Of a stretch of 26,819 bases of DNA, positions 16,282 through 23,619 are shown piece by piece. The position numbers and the translations under genes are program-made. Every line of letters starts with the position of its first letter. Within the stretch, counting starts at the first letter, position 1. The notes beneath the pieces are model-generated. The model was not told where the DNA came from. It saw nothing but the letters and a program-made list of their open reading frames with translations, and made no database searches. Origin of the DNA: CAYFHQ01 sp964342805 (lineage in GTDB: Bacteria > Bacillota > Clostridia > Peptostreptococcales > Acidaminobacteraceae); the NCBI GenBank assembly GCA_964342805.1, contig CAYFHQ010000046.1:1-26819 (forward strand), in the 5' to 3' direction.

Positions 16282-18624
16282 TTAAAATCCAAGGAAGTCC
16301 AGTAACTTGTCTCCCAGTCGTCGGTTCTTACCTACAAAGGGGAAACAATGGATATGGATGGCTGGGTTGAAGTTGAGTTCAATAATGACATAGTTGTCCT
16401 CAGCCCCACCGCCCAAGTCACCAATGATCATGTCCACGCCTGTAATGGCTGCCCCCATGGCCTTGGCCGCCTGAACCGCCACATCTTTCAGGCTGTCAGA
16501 CAGGTCGTCCGTATGGTCAATGCTGTCCCCTCCAGTGCTGATATTGGAGTTTTCCCGAAGGTAGACCACTTGGCCATCCAGGGGAACCGTGTCAAAATCC
16601 ATCTGATATTGACCCAGAAAAACCCGTTCAGCCTCTCCCTTTTGGATCACTTGCAGGGGCTTGCGGTAGCCTGTTCCCCTAAGGGGGCTTTGGTTTTTGA
16701 GGTCGATCAGGTCGCCAATGGTATGGACTCCGTCCCCAGTCACATTGGCTGGAACCCTCCGTAGGACACCCACCACCTGGTCACCAATGACAAAGACCCT
16801 GTACTCCTTGCCTGGGGCAAAGGTCTCAACCAAGACTGTCTGGTCATGGTCAAAGGCCGTTTGGAGGGCCCTGTCATAGGCCGCCTGATCAAATGACTCT
16901 TTGAATATAGTAATGCCCAGGCCAAAGTTGGTGGAATTGGGTTTGACCACAATGGCCTTTCCCTGGAAGTCACGGAAGGCTTGACGGCCTGTGTCCAGGT
17001 CATGGAAGACCGCCCCCCTGGGCACAGAAAGGCCTGCTTCCTCTAAGATTTTTTTGGTCACCACCTTGTTTTCCATGGCCAAGACCGAACTATAGGTGTC
17101 CTTGGACGTCTTAGTTGCCTGGCGGACCCATTCAACATGGTCTCCCTGGGTCAGTCGGATAAAGTTGCTAGATCGGTCAAGAAGGTCAACCCTAACCCCC
17201 CTTTTCATGGCTGCCAGGATTAGAATCTGGGTAGACAACTCCATGTCCTCATGGCCTAAGACATTGAAGGCCTTGTCCCGGGACCCCTCCAGATGCGCCT
17301 TGGCCAGGTTCATATGGTAGGCCACATACCCTTCTTTTAACAGGCCGCCACCAATGACATTGGCATAAAGGGTTTCAGGATTCTCAATCATATCAACAAA
17401 GGAGGTCAAGTGTGTTTTCTCCTGGTCGGCCTTGGGCTGGTAGAGGTCTACCAGTTCTTTAATGTCTTCTAAAATCCTTGTGGACGCCTGGGCCACTGGC
17501 ACTCCACGGCCTTGCTCTTGGATGACAAAGCTAGAAGCACGCCCACCGTCTGCTGCGTTTCGATTGTTGCGCAAGGACTCTTGAAAGGCCTCTAAGTCCA
17601 TGTCCTGGTCTTCCAGTAATAGATTCCATAGGATAAAACCATGGATCAAGGCCAGGTCTGCCTTGCTGATCCCAATGGCATGGAGGGGGTTGAGGTCTAC
17701 CAATCGCAGTTCCAAATATTCAATACCCGTCTCTTCGATGGCTTCCAGCCCTCCTTTTGTTGTCTTGGGGCGGGCGATGGCATAGTGCTCTTTTTCATGG
17801 ATTAGGTTGCCCATGCCTACGATTTTTCTGAGACTTCGTACGTAGGACCTTGCGGACTCATAATCCACAAAGTAGTCATACTCATTCTGATAGCCACATC
17901 GTCCATTGCGAATGGACACCGACCCCTGACAGGAGGTACAGAAGTCCAAATAGGAGGGGTGGGCTGCAGGGCTGGACCCCAAAAGACGGGTCAAAAACCA
18001 GCTGTTTTTCATGATATTTCGCAGGGTCTTCATATAGACCCGGTCCTTAAAATCTCTGAAGGTTTCGTCGGGGGCCACCACACTTCTCAACCCCTCAATA
18101 AAGGCCTCGTCCAAGGAAAAGTTAAAATGAATTCCTGAGATCATTTGCTTCTTACGGCCATACTTGTCAGCCAGGGCCTGGCGGTAGACATCACGTTCAT
18201 CGACCGTGTCATGGCTTTCATGATCCAAGTCTTCGCCTAAAATCTCTTCAAACCTGGCAATGGGAATTTCGTGGTCTTCGGGAAGAATGGGGGGCAAGCT
18301 TTGGGGCCATAGGTACTCATCCTCAAGGGACAAGGCAACCAAGTTATGGAGGGTCTCAAGGAAGTCATATGCACTGTCTAGGCTCTCAAGTACCGGCGTA
18401 ACCAATTCAACCTGACTCTCGGAAAAATCTGTGGTGATATAGGGATTTTGCCCCTTCTTGCCAAAAACAGCCGGGTGGGGGGTTAGGGCTAGGTTACCCT
18501 CTGGGGTCACCCGCACATTTTCTTTTTCGAGACCAAATTGCCCCTTGAAAAGCCTTCTACCTAAGTCCTTGTTCCCGAGTGCGTGCAACCACTGGGTGTC
18601 TATTTTTTGTTGGCTATCCTTCAA
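16282..18624 (-). CDS. gshF: Bifunctional glutamate-cysteine ligase/glutathione synthetase GshF
   Basis: A 780-residue fusion that makes glutathione from Glu, Cys and Gly with two ATP. The N-terminal glutamate-cysteine ligase part shows FGLEKENVRV, TTDFSESQVELVTP and SGIHFNFSLDE. The C-terminal ATP-grasp part shows VVKPNSTNFGLGIT and ends with ELNFNPAIHIHCFPFVGKNRRLGDKLL, which is diagnostic of GshF. The frame is open to 18705 (GTG) and 18696 (ATG), but a strong SD (AAGGAGGTGA, about 18639-18630) sits 5-6 nt before an in-frame TTG at 18624, making TTG the likely start. It follows the MATE gene by 64 bp and is probably co-transcribed with it. Its terminator is at 16211-16270. Confidence 0.93.
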   Translation of the reverse strand: MKDSQQKIDTQWLHALGNKDLGRRLFKGQFGLEKENVRVTPEGNLALTPHPAVFGKKGQNPYITTDFSESQVELVTPVLESLDSAYDFLETLHNLVALSLEDEYLWPQSLPPILPEDHEIPIARFEEILGEDLDHESHDTVDERDVYRQALADKYGRKKQMISGIHFNFSLDEAFIEGLRSVVAPDETFRDFKDRVYMKTLRNIMKNSWFLTRLLGSSPAAHPSYLDFCTSCQGSVSIRNGRCGYQNEYDYFVDYESARSYVRSLRKIVGMGNLIHEKEHYAIARPKTTKGGLEAIEETGIEYLELRLVDLNPLHAIGISKADLALIHGFILWNLLLEDQDMDLEAFQESLRNNRNAADGGRASSFVIQEQGRGVPVAQASTRILEDIKELVDLYQPKADQEKTHLTSFVDMIENPETLYANVIGGGLLKEGYVAYHMNLAKAHLEGSRDKAFNVLGHEDMELSTQILILAAMKRGVRVDLLDRSSNFIRLTQGDHVEWVRQATKTSKDTYSSVLAMENKVVTKKILEEAGLSVPRGAVFHDLDTGRQAFRDFQGKAIVVKPNSTNFGLGITIFKESFDQAAYDRALQTAFDHDQTVLVETFAPGKEYRVFVIGDQVVGVLRRVPANVTGDGVHTIGDLIDLKNQSPLRGTGYRKPLQVIQKGEAERVFLGQYQMDFDTVPLDGQVVYLRENSNISTGGDSIDHTDDLSDSLKDVAVQAAKAMGAAITGVDMIIGDLGGGAEDNYVIIELNFNPAIHIHCFPFVGKNRRLGDKLLDFLGF

Positions 18625-18640
18625 TGGAGTCACCTCCTTA
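18625..18640 (-). promoter_or_regulatory. Strong ribosome binding site that sets the gshF TTG start
   Basis: AAGGAGGTGA on the - strand is followed by CTCCA and TTG (18624). The upstream in-frame ATG/GTG codons have only a weak purine stretch, so this site decides the start. Confidence 0.75.
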
Positions 18641-18688
18641 TGTTCAAAGCTGCTGGCTTCACCATTGCCATTTTCCTTCAATGAATTC

Positions 18689-20134
18689 TTATCCATGGGC
18701 TTCACTTCTTTCCATATCTACTGGTTCAACCTCTTTTTCCCTACTTGCCTGACCACTTATATGGCCGCTAACCTGTCGCTGTTTCCAAATAAGGTAGGCG
18801 ACAAAGAACAGGGTCAAAACACTTCCCTTGACCATACTGGTCCCACTGATACTCCACCAAACTCCGTCCAGGCCCAGGTTCACTTTGTGGGCCAAGTATA
18901 GGGCCAGGGGAATCCTTAAGGTAGTAAAGGTCAAACTTACCGCCGCAGGAACATAGGTCTTGCCCATACCATTGAAACTGGCCATGCCCACAATTTCCAT
19001 ACACATGAAAACCTGAGAAAGACCAATGATGGTCAAGTACTGGACCCCCATGGCTATGGTCGCTTGATCGGCCACGAATATGGAAAAGATAGGGCGGGCA
19101 AAGGCCAAAAAGACACCGGTGGTAAAAAGACCAAATACAATACTAAAGGCGAGACCAACACGGTAGCCTATTCCAATCCTTTTGATCTGCTTGGCCCCAT
19201 AGTTCTGGCCAATGAATACGGACACGGCACCATAGAGGCCACCAATGGTCATGTAGGAGATGGCTTCCACCTGGAGTCCGATCTTTTGGACTGCTATGCC
19301 CACAGCCCCAAAGTCGGCAATGAGCTTGGCCATGTAAATACCAATCCCCGTAAAGGCCACCCGCTGTAGGGTAAAGGGCAGTCCCATGACCATGACTTCC
19401 CTGATCTTGCTATTGTCGAGTTTGATGTCACGGGCCTGGTCCCTGAGGACACGGCGGCTGTCATAAAGGGAAAGACTAAAAACAATCAATCGTCCGATCA
19501 AAGAGGCCCAGGCCGCACCTGCAACACCCAGTTGCAAAACACCACCCAGTCCAAAGATCAACAAAGGGTCCAGAACCATGTTGGCCAGGAGGCCAAAAGT
19601 GTTCAGTTGGAAGGACCGCTTGCTATTGCCATAACTATTGAGTATGGAGGCATAGAGCATGTTAAAAAACATAAAGGGTACACTGACCATAGAAATGACC
19701 AAGTAGTCCTTGGCATGGGCAACAATGGTCGGGTCTCCCAAGTTAAAGAAACTCAAAAGCGCATCTTGAAAAATGAAAACGCCACCGGCATACAAGACCG
19801 CTAGGACCGCTGCCATGAGGTAGCTGTTGACAATATACTGTTTCAAGGCCCCATGGTCCTTGGCTCCAATGCTATGGGCCAGTTTAATGCCTGTCCCCGT
19901 TGCTACCAGGGTAAAGAGAGCGGTTGCCATATTGACGGCAAAACCTGCAGTTCCCACGGAAACCACAGCCCCGCTCCCCAGTTTCCCCACCCAGATCATG
20001 TCGGTGATATTGTAGGCGGTCTGAATAAAATTGGTGGCGATCAAGGGCACTGCCATTTTGAGTAAGGGCCCTGCCACCTTGCCTTTGGTAAAATCGTGTG
20101 TTTGTTTCATAGTTGTTGTGAGTGGCTGGGCCAC
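18689..20134 (-). CDS. MATE-family multidrug/toxin exporter
   Basis: About 481 residues with twelve hydrophobic segments in two MatE repeats, beginning with the typical GPLLKMAVPLIATNFIQTAYNITDMIWVGKLG. MATE proteins export cationic drugs or metabolites with Na+ or H+ antiport. The start is uncertain: the GTG at 20134 lies only 3 nt after AAAGGAG, while the ATG at 20110 is 27 nt away; the conserved domain begins near residue 18, so either gives an intact protein. It is the first gene of a likely MATE-gshF operon, which suggests a detoxification or redox-related role, by context only. Confidence 0.9.
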   Translation of the reverse strand: MAQPLTTTMKQTHDFTKGKVAGPLLKMAVPLIATNFIQTAYNITDMIWVGKLGSGAVVSVGTAGFAVNMATALFTLVATGTGIKLAHSIGAKDHGALKQYIVNSYLMAAVLAVLYAGGVFIFQDALLSFFNLGDPTIVAHAKDYLVISMVSVPFMFFNMLYASILNSYGNSKRSFQLNTFGLLANMVLDPLLIFGLGGVLQLGVAGAAWASLIGRLIVFSLSLYDSRRVLRDQARDIKLDNSKIREVMVMGLPFTLQRVAFTGIGIYMAKLIADFGAVGIAVQKIGLQVEAISYMTIGGLYGAVSVFIGQNYGAKQIKRIGIGYRVGLAFSIVFGLFTTGVFLAFARPIFSIFVADQATIAMGVQYLTIIGLSQVFMCMEIVGMASFNGMGKTYVPAAVSLTFTTLRIPLALYLAHKVNLGLDGVWWSISGTSMVKGSVLTLFFVAYLIWKQRQVSGHISGQASREKEVEPVDMERSEAHG

Positions 20135-20210
20135 TTGCTCCTTTCATCACTGCTTAGTGGATTACACCCCTATAGACGACAAAGACAGAAAAAGGTCACA
20201 TAATGGCGTA

Positions 20211-20242
20211 AAAAAATCACACCCTTCCTTGGAAAGGTGTGA
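20211..20242 (-). terminator. Terminator of the YciI-like gene
   Basis: TCACACCTTTCC pairs with GGAAGGGTGTGA on the - strand (one G-T pair), followed by a run of six to seven T residues. It lies 40 bp after the stop and ends the ABC-F/YciI unit. Confidence 0.85.
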
Positions 20243-20280
20243 CTTGATTTACATTTGTGTTGGCAATTTTGTGTTGGCTG

Positions 20281-20613
20281 TTAGAGGGGAGAAACCTCAT
20301 GGACTTCAATGTTGCACCCCTTGCCATAACCATAGTGGGGGTGGCCCTTAAGCAGATCCTTGGCCTCTTCCATGTCATTGGCCTGGATTACAGAATAGCC
20401 TGCAACGTCTTTATTGCTCACCTGGGAGGTGCCGTCAGGGTTCAACTGGACACCGCCAAAGAGGGGGGCGCCCATGTCAATCAACTTGTCACCGAGCCGT
20501 TCCTTCCAGGCAAACCAAGGCTTCATGCCCTCGTTTCTTTGTTCGTCGGTCATCCCAGCCATTTGCTGGAGTGCTTCTGGAGTTGCATGATAAATCACAA
20601 TAAATTGTTTCAT
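20281..20613 (-). CDS. YciI-like (YCII-related domain) protein
   Basis: A 110-residue protein of the dimeric alpha-beta barrel superfamily. MKQFIVIYHATPEAL at the start and YSVIQANDMEEAKDLLKGHPH near the end have the pattern of YCII-related/DGPF-type proteins ('G.fiveA.s.eeA.ela..hP'). Biochemical roles in the family are mostly unknown. The frame extends to 20721, but the ATG at 20613 directly follows AAGGAGGAG with good spacing. It lies 89 bp after the ABC-F stop with no terminator between, so read-through from that gene is likely. Confidence 0.78.
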   Translation of the reverse strand: MKQFIVIYHATPEALQQMAGMTDEQRNEGMKPWFAWKERLGDKLIDMGAPLFGGVQLNPDGTSQVSNKDVAGYSVIQANDMEEAKDLLKGHPHYGYGKGCNIEVHEVSPL

Positions 20614-20702
20614 GATTCTCCTCCTTGGAGTTTCACTTCCTTCCACCCACACTTCTGGGTCCCTTACATGTATACCCTTGAGGGAGCCTTTTAAGAGGGC
20701 TT

Positions 20703-22631
20703 TTACTGGGCAAGTTCCCACTGGCCATAGGCGGCCTCCAGGGCCTCTTCCATCCGGGTCTTTTCTTCAAACAAGTCATTGAGTTTGGTGAGATCGTCCC
20801 CCTGGGTCAACATTTGGTCTTCCAGGTGGGCTAGGTCTTCCTCTAAGCCTTCAATGGTCGCCTCCACTTTTTCCAGGTCAATCCGGACCTCCTTATCCTT
20901 CTTTTTCACATCTGCCTTCCGATGCGCCCTTGCCTGCTTTTCTTTTGCCGCGTGCCGTGCCTCCTCTTCCGCCAGGCGACGTGCCAGGACAGTGGCCCGG
21001 TATTGGCCAAAGTTGCCGTCATGGTCCACCAGGTCCTGGTCTTCCATGGCCACAATCCGTTGACCCATCTTGTCGATGAAGTAGCGGTCATGGGACACAA
21101 AAAATAAGGTTCCCTTGAAATCCTCTAGGGCACTTTCCAATGTTTCTATGGACAGGATGTCCAGGTGGTTGGTGGGTTCGTCCAGGATCAAGACATTGAC
21201 GTCCTCATAGAGAAGGAGGGCCAGTTTCAAACGAATCCGCTCCCCACCGGACAGGCCCTTGACCGGTGTAAAGACTTGCTTGCCGTAAAACATATACTTG
21301 GCCAGGTACTCACGGCCCTTGCCTTCTTCAATGATGATCTTGTCCCTAAGACATTCCAGGACTGTCAGGTCCTCATTGTCAAAGGTGATCCGCTGGGGCA
21401 GGTAGGCCACTTTAACCGAGGCCCCCAGTTCAATGGACCCCTTGTCTGGTCTTTGCTCTCCTAGAAGCATTTTCAGCAGGGTGGACTTGCCACAACCATT
21501 GGGGCCCACCAAGGCAACCCGTTCACCATACTGGACATGGAGGTCTGCCTGGTTGAGGAGCATACGACCCTCAAAGCCCTTGGTCACCTGGTCGGCCATA
21601 ATAACCTCCCTGCCGGACCGGCTCCCCTTGCTTAAGTCCAGCCGCATATTGGGCCGTTCAAACTTGGGTCGTTCAATCCGCTTCATCTTGTTGAGCTTGA
21701 TTTGAATGCTGGCCGCCCGCTGGAAGAACTTATTGTTGTCGGCCTTCAAGGCCCATTCCCGAAGCTGTCTGATTTTTCGTTCCATGGCCTGGATTTGCTT
21801 TTTCTGCTCTTGGAAGTCAGCAAACTGAATGCGCATGGCCTCTTCCTTTTGTTCTACAAATGAAGAATAGTTGCCCTTGTAGAGCTTGGCCCCCAGGTCT
21901 TCCAGTTCAATGATCTTGGTCACGGTTTGGTCTAGGAAATAACGGTCATGGGACACAATCATAACAATGCCCTTGTAGGTGGACAGGTAGCCTTCCAGCC
22001 ATTCAATGGCGTCCGTGTCCAGGTGGTTGGTAGGCTCGTCCAGGAGGAGGATGTCCGGCTGGTCGATCAGGAGTTTCCCCAAGACTGCTGTAGTCTTCTC
22101 CCCACCACTGAGGAGGTGGAAGGGGGTATTCAGAAAGTCCTCGGTCAACTGTAATCCTGTACAAACCTTGCCCAGTTTTTCCTTGACCTCATAACCACCC
22201 TTGAGTTCATAGAGTTCCAGGGTCCGGCTATAGGTTTTTAGGGTCTTGTCTAGGTCTGCTCCTTCCTGGGAGGCCATGAGGTCCTCCAAGTGACGCATTT
22301 TCTCTTCCAGGGCAAACACTTCTTCAAAGGCCATGTTGAGAACGTCCAGTACCGTTACGTGGCGGTCATATTCAGGAATCTGATCCAAGTAGGCCACAGT
22401 CGAACCCGGTGTCCGGTTAATCCAGCCATAGTCATAACCCGGGCTCCAAGAACCCGGGTACTTGTTCAGGGGTTCAAGACCTGCAATCATTTTTAGTATG
22501 GTGGTCTTGCCTGTGCCATTGGCCCCCACAATCCCCACCTTGTCGGTTTCATATACGGCAAAGTTAATGTCGTCTAAAATGAGCGTGGTGCCCATGTGTT
22601 TTTTTACTTGTGCAAATGAGAGTTCTAGCAT
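20703..22631 (-). CDS. ABC-F family ATPase (ribosome-acting, possible antibiotic resistance type)
   Basis: A 642-residue protein with two ABC domains and no membrane segments, so it acts on ribosomes rather than as a transporter. Walker A GANGTGKT (36-43), LSGGE (174-178) and ILLLDEPTNHLD (about 194-205) form the first site. GPNGCGKS (376-383), LSGGE (460-464) and LILDEPTNHLD form the second. The interdomain linker (about 258-335) is rich in charged helix. A short insertion (about 56-78) follows the first Walker A helix, and a coiled-coil tail (about 550-640) ends the protein. Housekeeping (Uup-like) and ribosome-protection subtypes cannot be separated by eye, but the regulated-looking leader favours the latter. 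The ATG at 22631 has AAAGGATG upstream; earlier ATGs (22712, 22658) have none. Confidence 0.9.
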   Translation of the reverse strand: MLELSFAQVKKHMGTTLILDDINFAVYETDKVGIVGANGTGKTTILKMIAGLEPLNKYPGSWSPGYDYGWINRTPGSTVAYLDQIPEYDRHVTVLDVLNMAFEEVFALEEKMRHLEDLMASQEGADLDKTLKTYSRTLELYELKGGYEVKEKLGKVCTGLQLTEDFLNTPFHLLSGGEKTTAVLGKLLIDQPDILLLDEPTNHLDTDAIEWLEGYLSTYKGIVMIVSHDRYFLDQTVTKIIELEDLGAKLYKGNYSSFVEQKEEAMRIQFADFQEQKKQIQAMERKIRQLREWALKADNNKFFQRAASIQIKLNKMKRIERPKFERPNMRLDLSKGSRSGREVIMADQVTKGFEGRMLLNQADLHVQYGERVALVGPNGCGKSTLLKMLLGEQRPDKGSIELGASVKVAYLPQRITFDNEDLTVLECLRDKIIIEEGKGREYLAKYMFYGKQVFTPVKGLSGGERIRLKLALLLYEDVNVLILDEPTNHLDILSIETLESALEDFKGTLFFVSHDRYFIDKMGQRIVAMEDQDLVDHDGNFGQYRATVLARRLAEEEARHAAKEKQARAHRKADVKKKDKEVRIDLEKVEATIEGLEEDLAHLEDQMLTQGDDLTKLNDLFEEKTRMEEALEAAYGQWELAQ

Positions 22632-22774
22632 GCTTTCATCCTTTCTAAAGGTGCTCATTGGATGATCGGCATGAATCTTTTTCGGACCAAAACTGGCTTT
22701 ATTCTGTTCCATTACTTAGGATCACTTAAGCACCTAGTTCAAGTGTCCCCTTTCAGGAACTGATTTTGCCCACT

Positions 22775-22805
22775 AAAAAAAGCCATAGGAAAACACCTAT
22801 GGCTT
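22775..22805 (-). terminator. Intrinsic terminator in the ABC-F leader
   Basis: On the - strand AAGCCATAGG (22805-22796) pairs with CCTATGGCTT (22789-22780) around a 6-nt loop and is followed by a T-run. It lies about 145 nt upstream of the ABC-F start codon, with no convincing promoter between. Confidence 0.88.
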
Positions 22806-23018
22806 AATACACAATAACCCCGTCGCTCTGGTGCAGACTCCACTGGACAGTAACTACTCTCTGTGATGAGTCCTTGCCCCATGAGTACGGTTGTATGGTT
22901 TAAGTAAAGGTCGCCTTCTTTTTTCTGCCGATCATCTTAGAGCCAATGACAAATAGACCTATGAAACATAGGTAAACTTCTTCTTTCTTGGTTCCTAAGA
23001 TGGTATTGAGTTCCTCAA

Positions 23019-23042
23019 TTATCGGCTAATAGCAGGCGTCAT
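23019..23042 (-). CDS. Possible 7-codon upstream ORF in the ABC-F leader
   Basis: AAAGGAG (23060-23054) precedes two tiny ORFs: ATG at 23042 (MTPAISR, stop at 23019) with 11-nt spacing, and TTG at 23049 (MLYDACY, stop at 23026) with 4-nt spacing. Both end at the 5' arm of the outer leader helix. Leader peptides of this size are typical of ribosome-sensing attenuators. Which one is used, or whether either is, cannot be told. Confidence 0.35.
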   Translation of the reverse strand: MTPAISR

Positions 23043-23073
23043 AAAGCAATGGTCTCCTTTACTTTTTTCTATC

Positions 23074-23126
23074 ATTATAAATTGTTGATCGTTGATAGTA
23101 TAGCATGGCCTGGGACATATGTGCAA
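23074..23126 (-). promoter_or_regulatory. Promoter region of the ABC-F leader
   Basis: A perfect -10 TATAAT at 23079-23074 lacks a matching -35. An upstream pair, TTGCAC (23126-23121) and TATACT (23102-23097) with 18-bp spacing, is a second candidate. Between them lies a direct repeat ATCAACG-ATCAACA. Confidence 0.5.
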
Positions 23127-23255
23127 GCCTTCTTAGCTTGATATTAATTACCATAGTGTAATAACATCCGCTTCTGCAGTTGAATTCCGGGTATAAATAC
23201 CACATGACCAATAGGGATCACAAGGGAATAGCTGACCTACAAAGGAGGAATGGTC

Positions 23256-23564
23256 ATGAAATTCCTAGTTACCACAACTGTGAAGGACATGTATTTTACA
23301 CTCCCTAAGGACATGAAAATTAAGTTGGTGGAAGGTGCTCGGGCTTTTTATGATAACCACAGGGCTTCTGGTAAGTGCTTGGAGGCCTATTATGTAATTG
23401 TTAAGAGTACCATTAGCATTTGGGAAGTAGACTCCGCAGAGGAGCTGGACAAGATCCTACTCAACTATCCAATGTTCCCATTTATTCAGATAGAGGTGCG
23501 GACCCTCGCCAGCCTCGATACACATTTCGATGAACTGGATATTCTAATGCCTAAACTCATGTAA
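23256..23564 (+). CDS. Muconolactone isomerase-like small protein
   Basis: A 102-residue protein of the dimeric alpha-beta barrel type. The N-terminal strand MKFLVTTTV and the C-terminal IWEVDSAEELDKILLNYPMFPFIQIEV closely follow the muconolactone delta-isomerase pattern ('.f.v.s.dEl...l..lPlfpym.ieVtpL'). No other beta-ketoadipate pathway gene is nearby, and such domains also occur in proteins of unrelated or unknown role, so isomerase activity is not claimed. The start is the ATG at 23256, 7 nt after AAAGGAGG (23241-23248); the ATG at 23250 is too close. An inverted repeat GGTAT-AA-ATACC overlaps a TATAAA upstream. Confidence 0.7.
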   Translation: MKFLVTTTVKDMYFTLPKDMKIKLVEGARAFYDNHRASGKCLEAYYVIVKSTISIWEVDSAEELDKILLNYPMFPFIQIEVRTLASLDTHFDELDILMPKLM

Positions 23565-23572
23565 AAAAATTA

Positions 23573-23615
23573 GCGATCCCAAGAAGATTTTGATCTTCTT
23601 AGGATCGCCTTTTAT
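23573..23615. terminator. Bidirectional terminator between the isomerase-like gene and dbpA
   Basis: A 16-position stem with one mismatch (GCGATCC-C-AAGAAGAT, 23573-23588, with 23593-23608) and TTTG loop. The + side ends in CTTTTATA and the - side in TAATTTTTTT, so both converging genes are served. Confidence 0.9.
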
Positions 23616-23619
23616 ATGT

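Larger units (their letters stand above)
22775..23079 (-). ncRNA. Structured leader RNA / putative attenuator upstream of the ABC-F gene
   Basis: The 624-bp stretch 22632-23255 lacks a long gene, but its middle is packed with exact complementary segments. Domain 1: GCCGAT (22927-22932/23021-23026), an 8-bp helix (22933-22940/22995-23002), CCAA/TTGG (22943-22946/22988-22991), hairpin ACCTATG-AAA-CATAGGT (22957-22973) and hairpin ATTGAG-TTC-CTCAAT (23005-23019), as read on the + strand. Domain 2 (22820-22890): near-continuous pairing of CCGT, CTC, TGG, GCA and GACTC with GAGTC, TGC, CCA, GAG and ACGG. A promoter upstream and a terminator downstream place the RNA on the - strand. The 22957-22973 hairpin shares a heptamer with the terminator stem, allowing an antiterminator. 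Confidence 0.7.

Noticed and set aside
22872..23049. Longer small protein read through the in-frame TAG of the TTG leader ORF, with a membrane-like segment and RKKK tail
   Set aside because: After the TAG there is no ATG/GTG/TTG start before the hydrophobic part, 42 stop-free codons are not unusual by chance, and the same bases form exact RNA helices.
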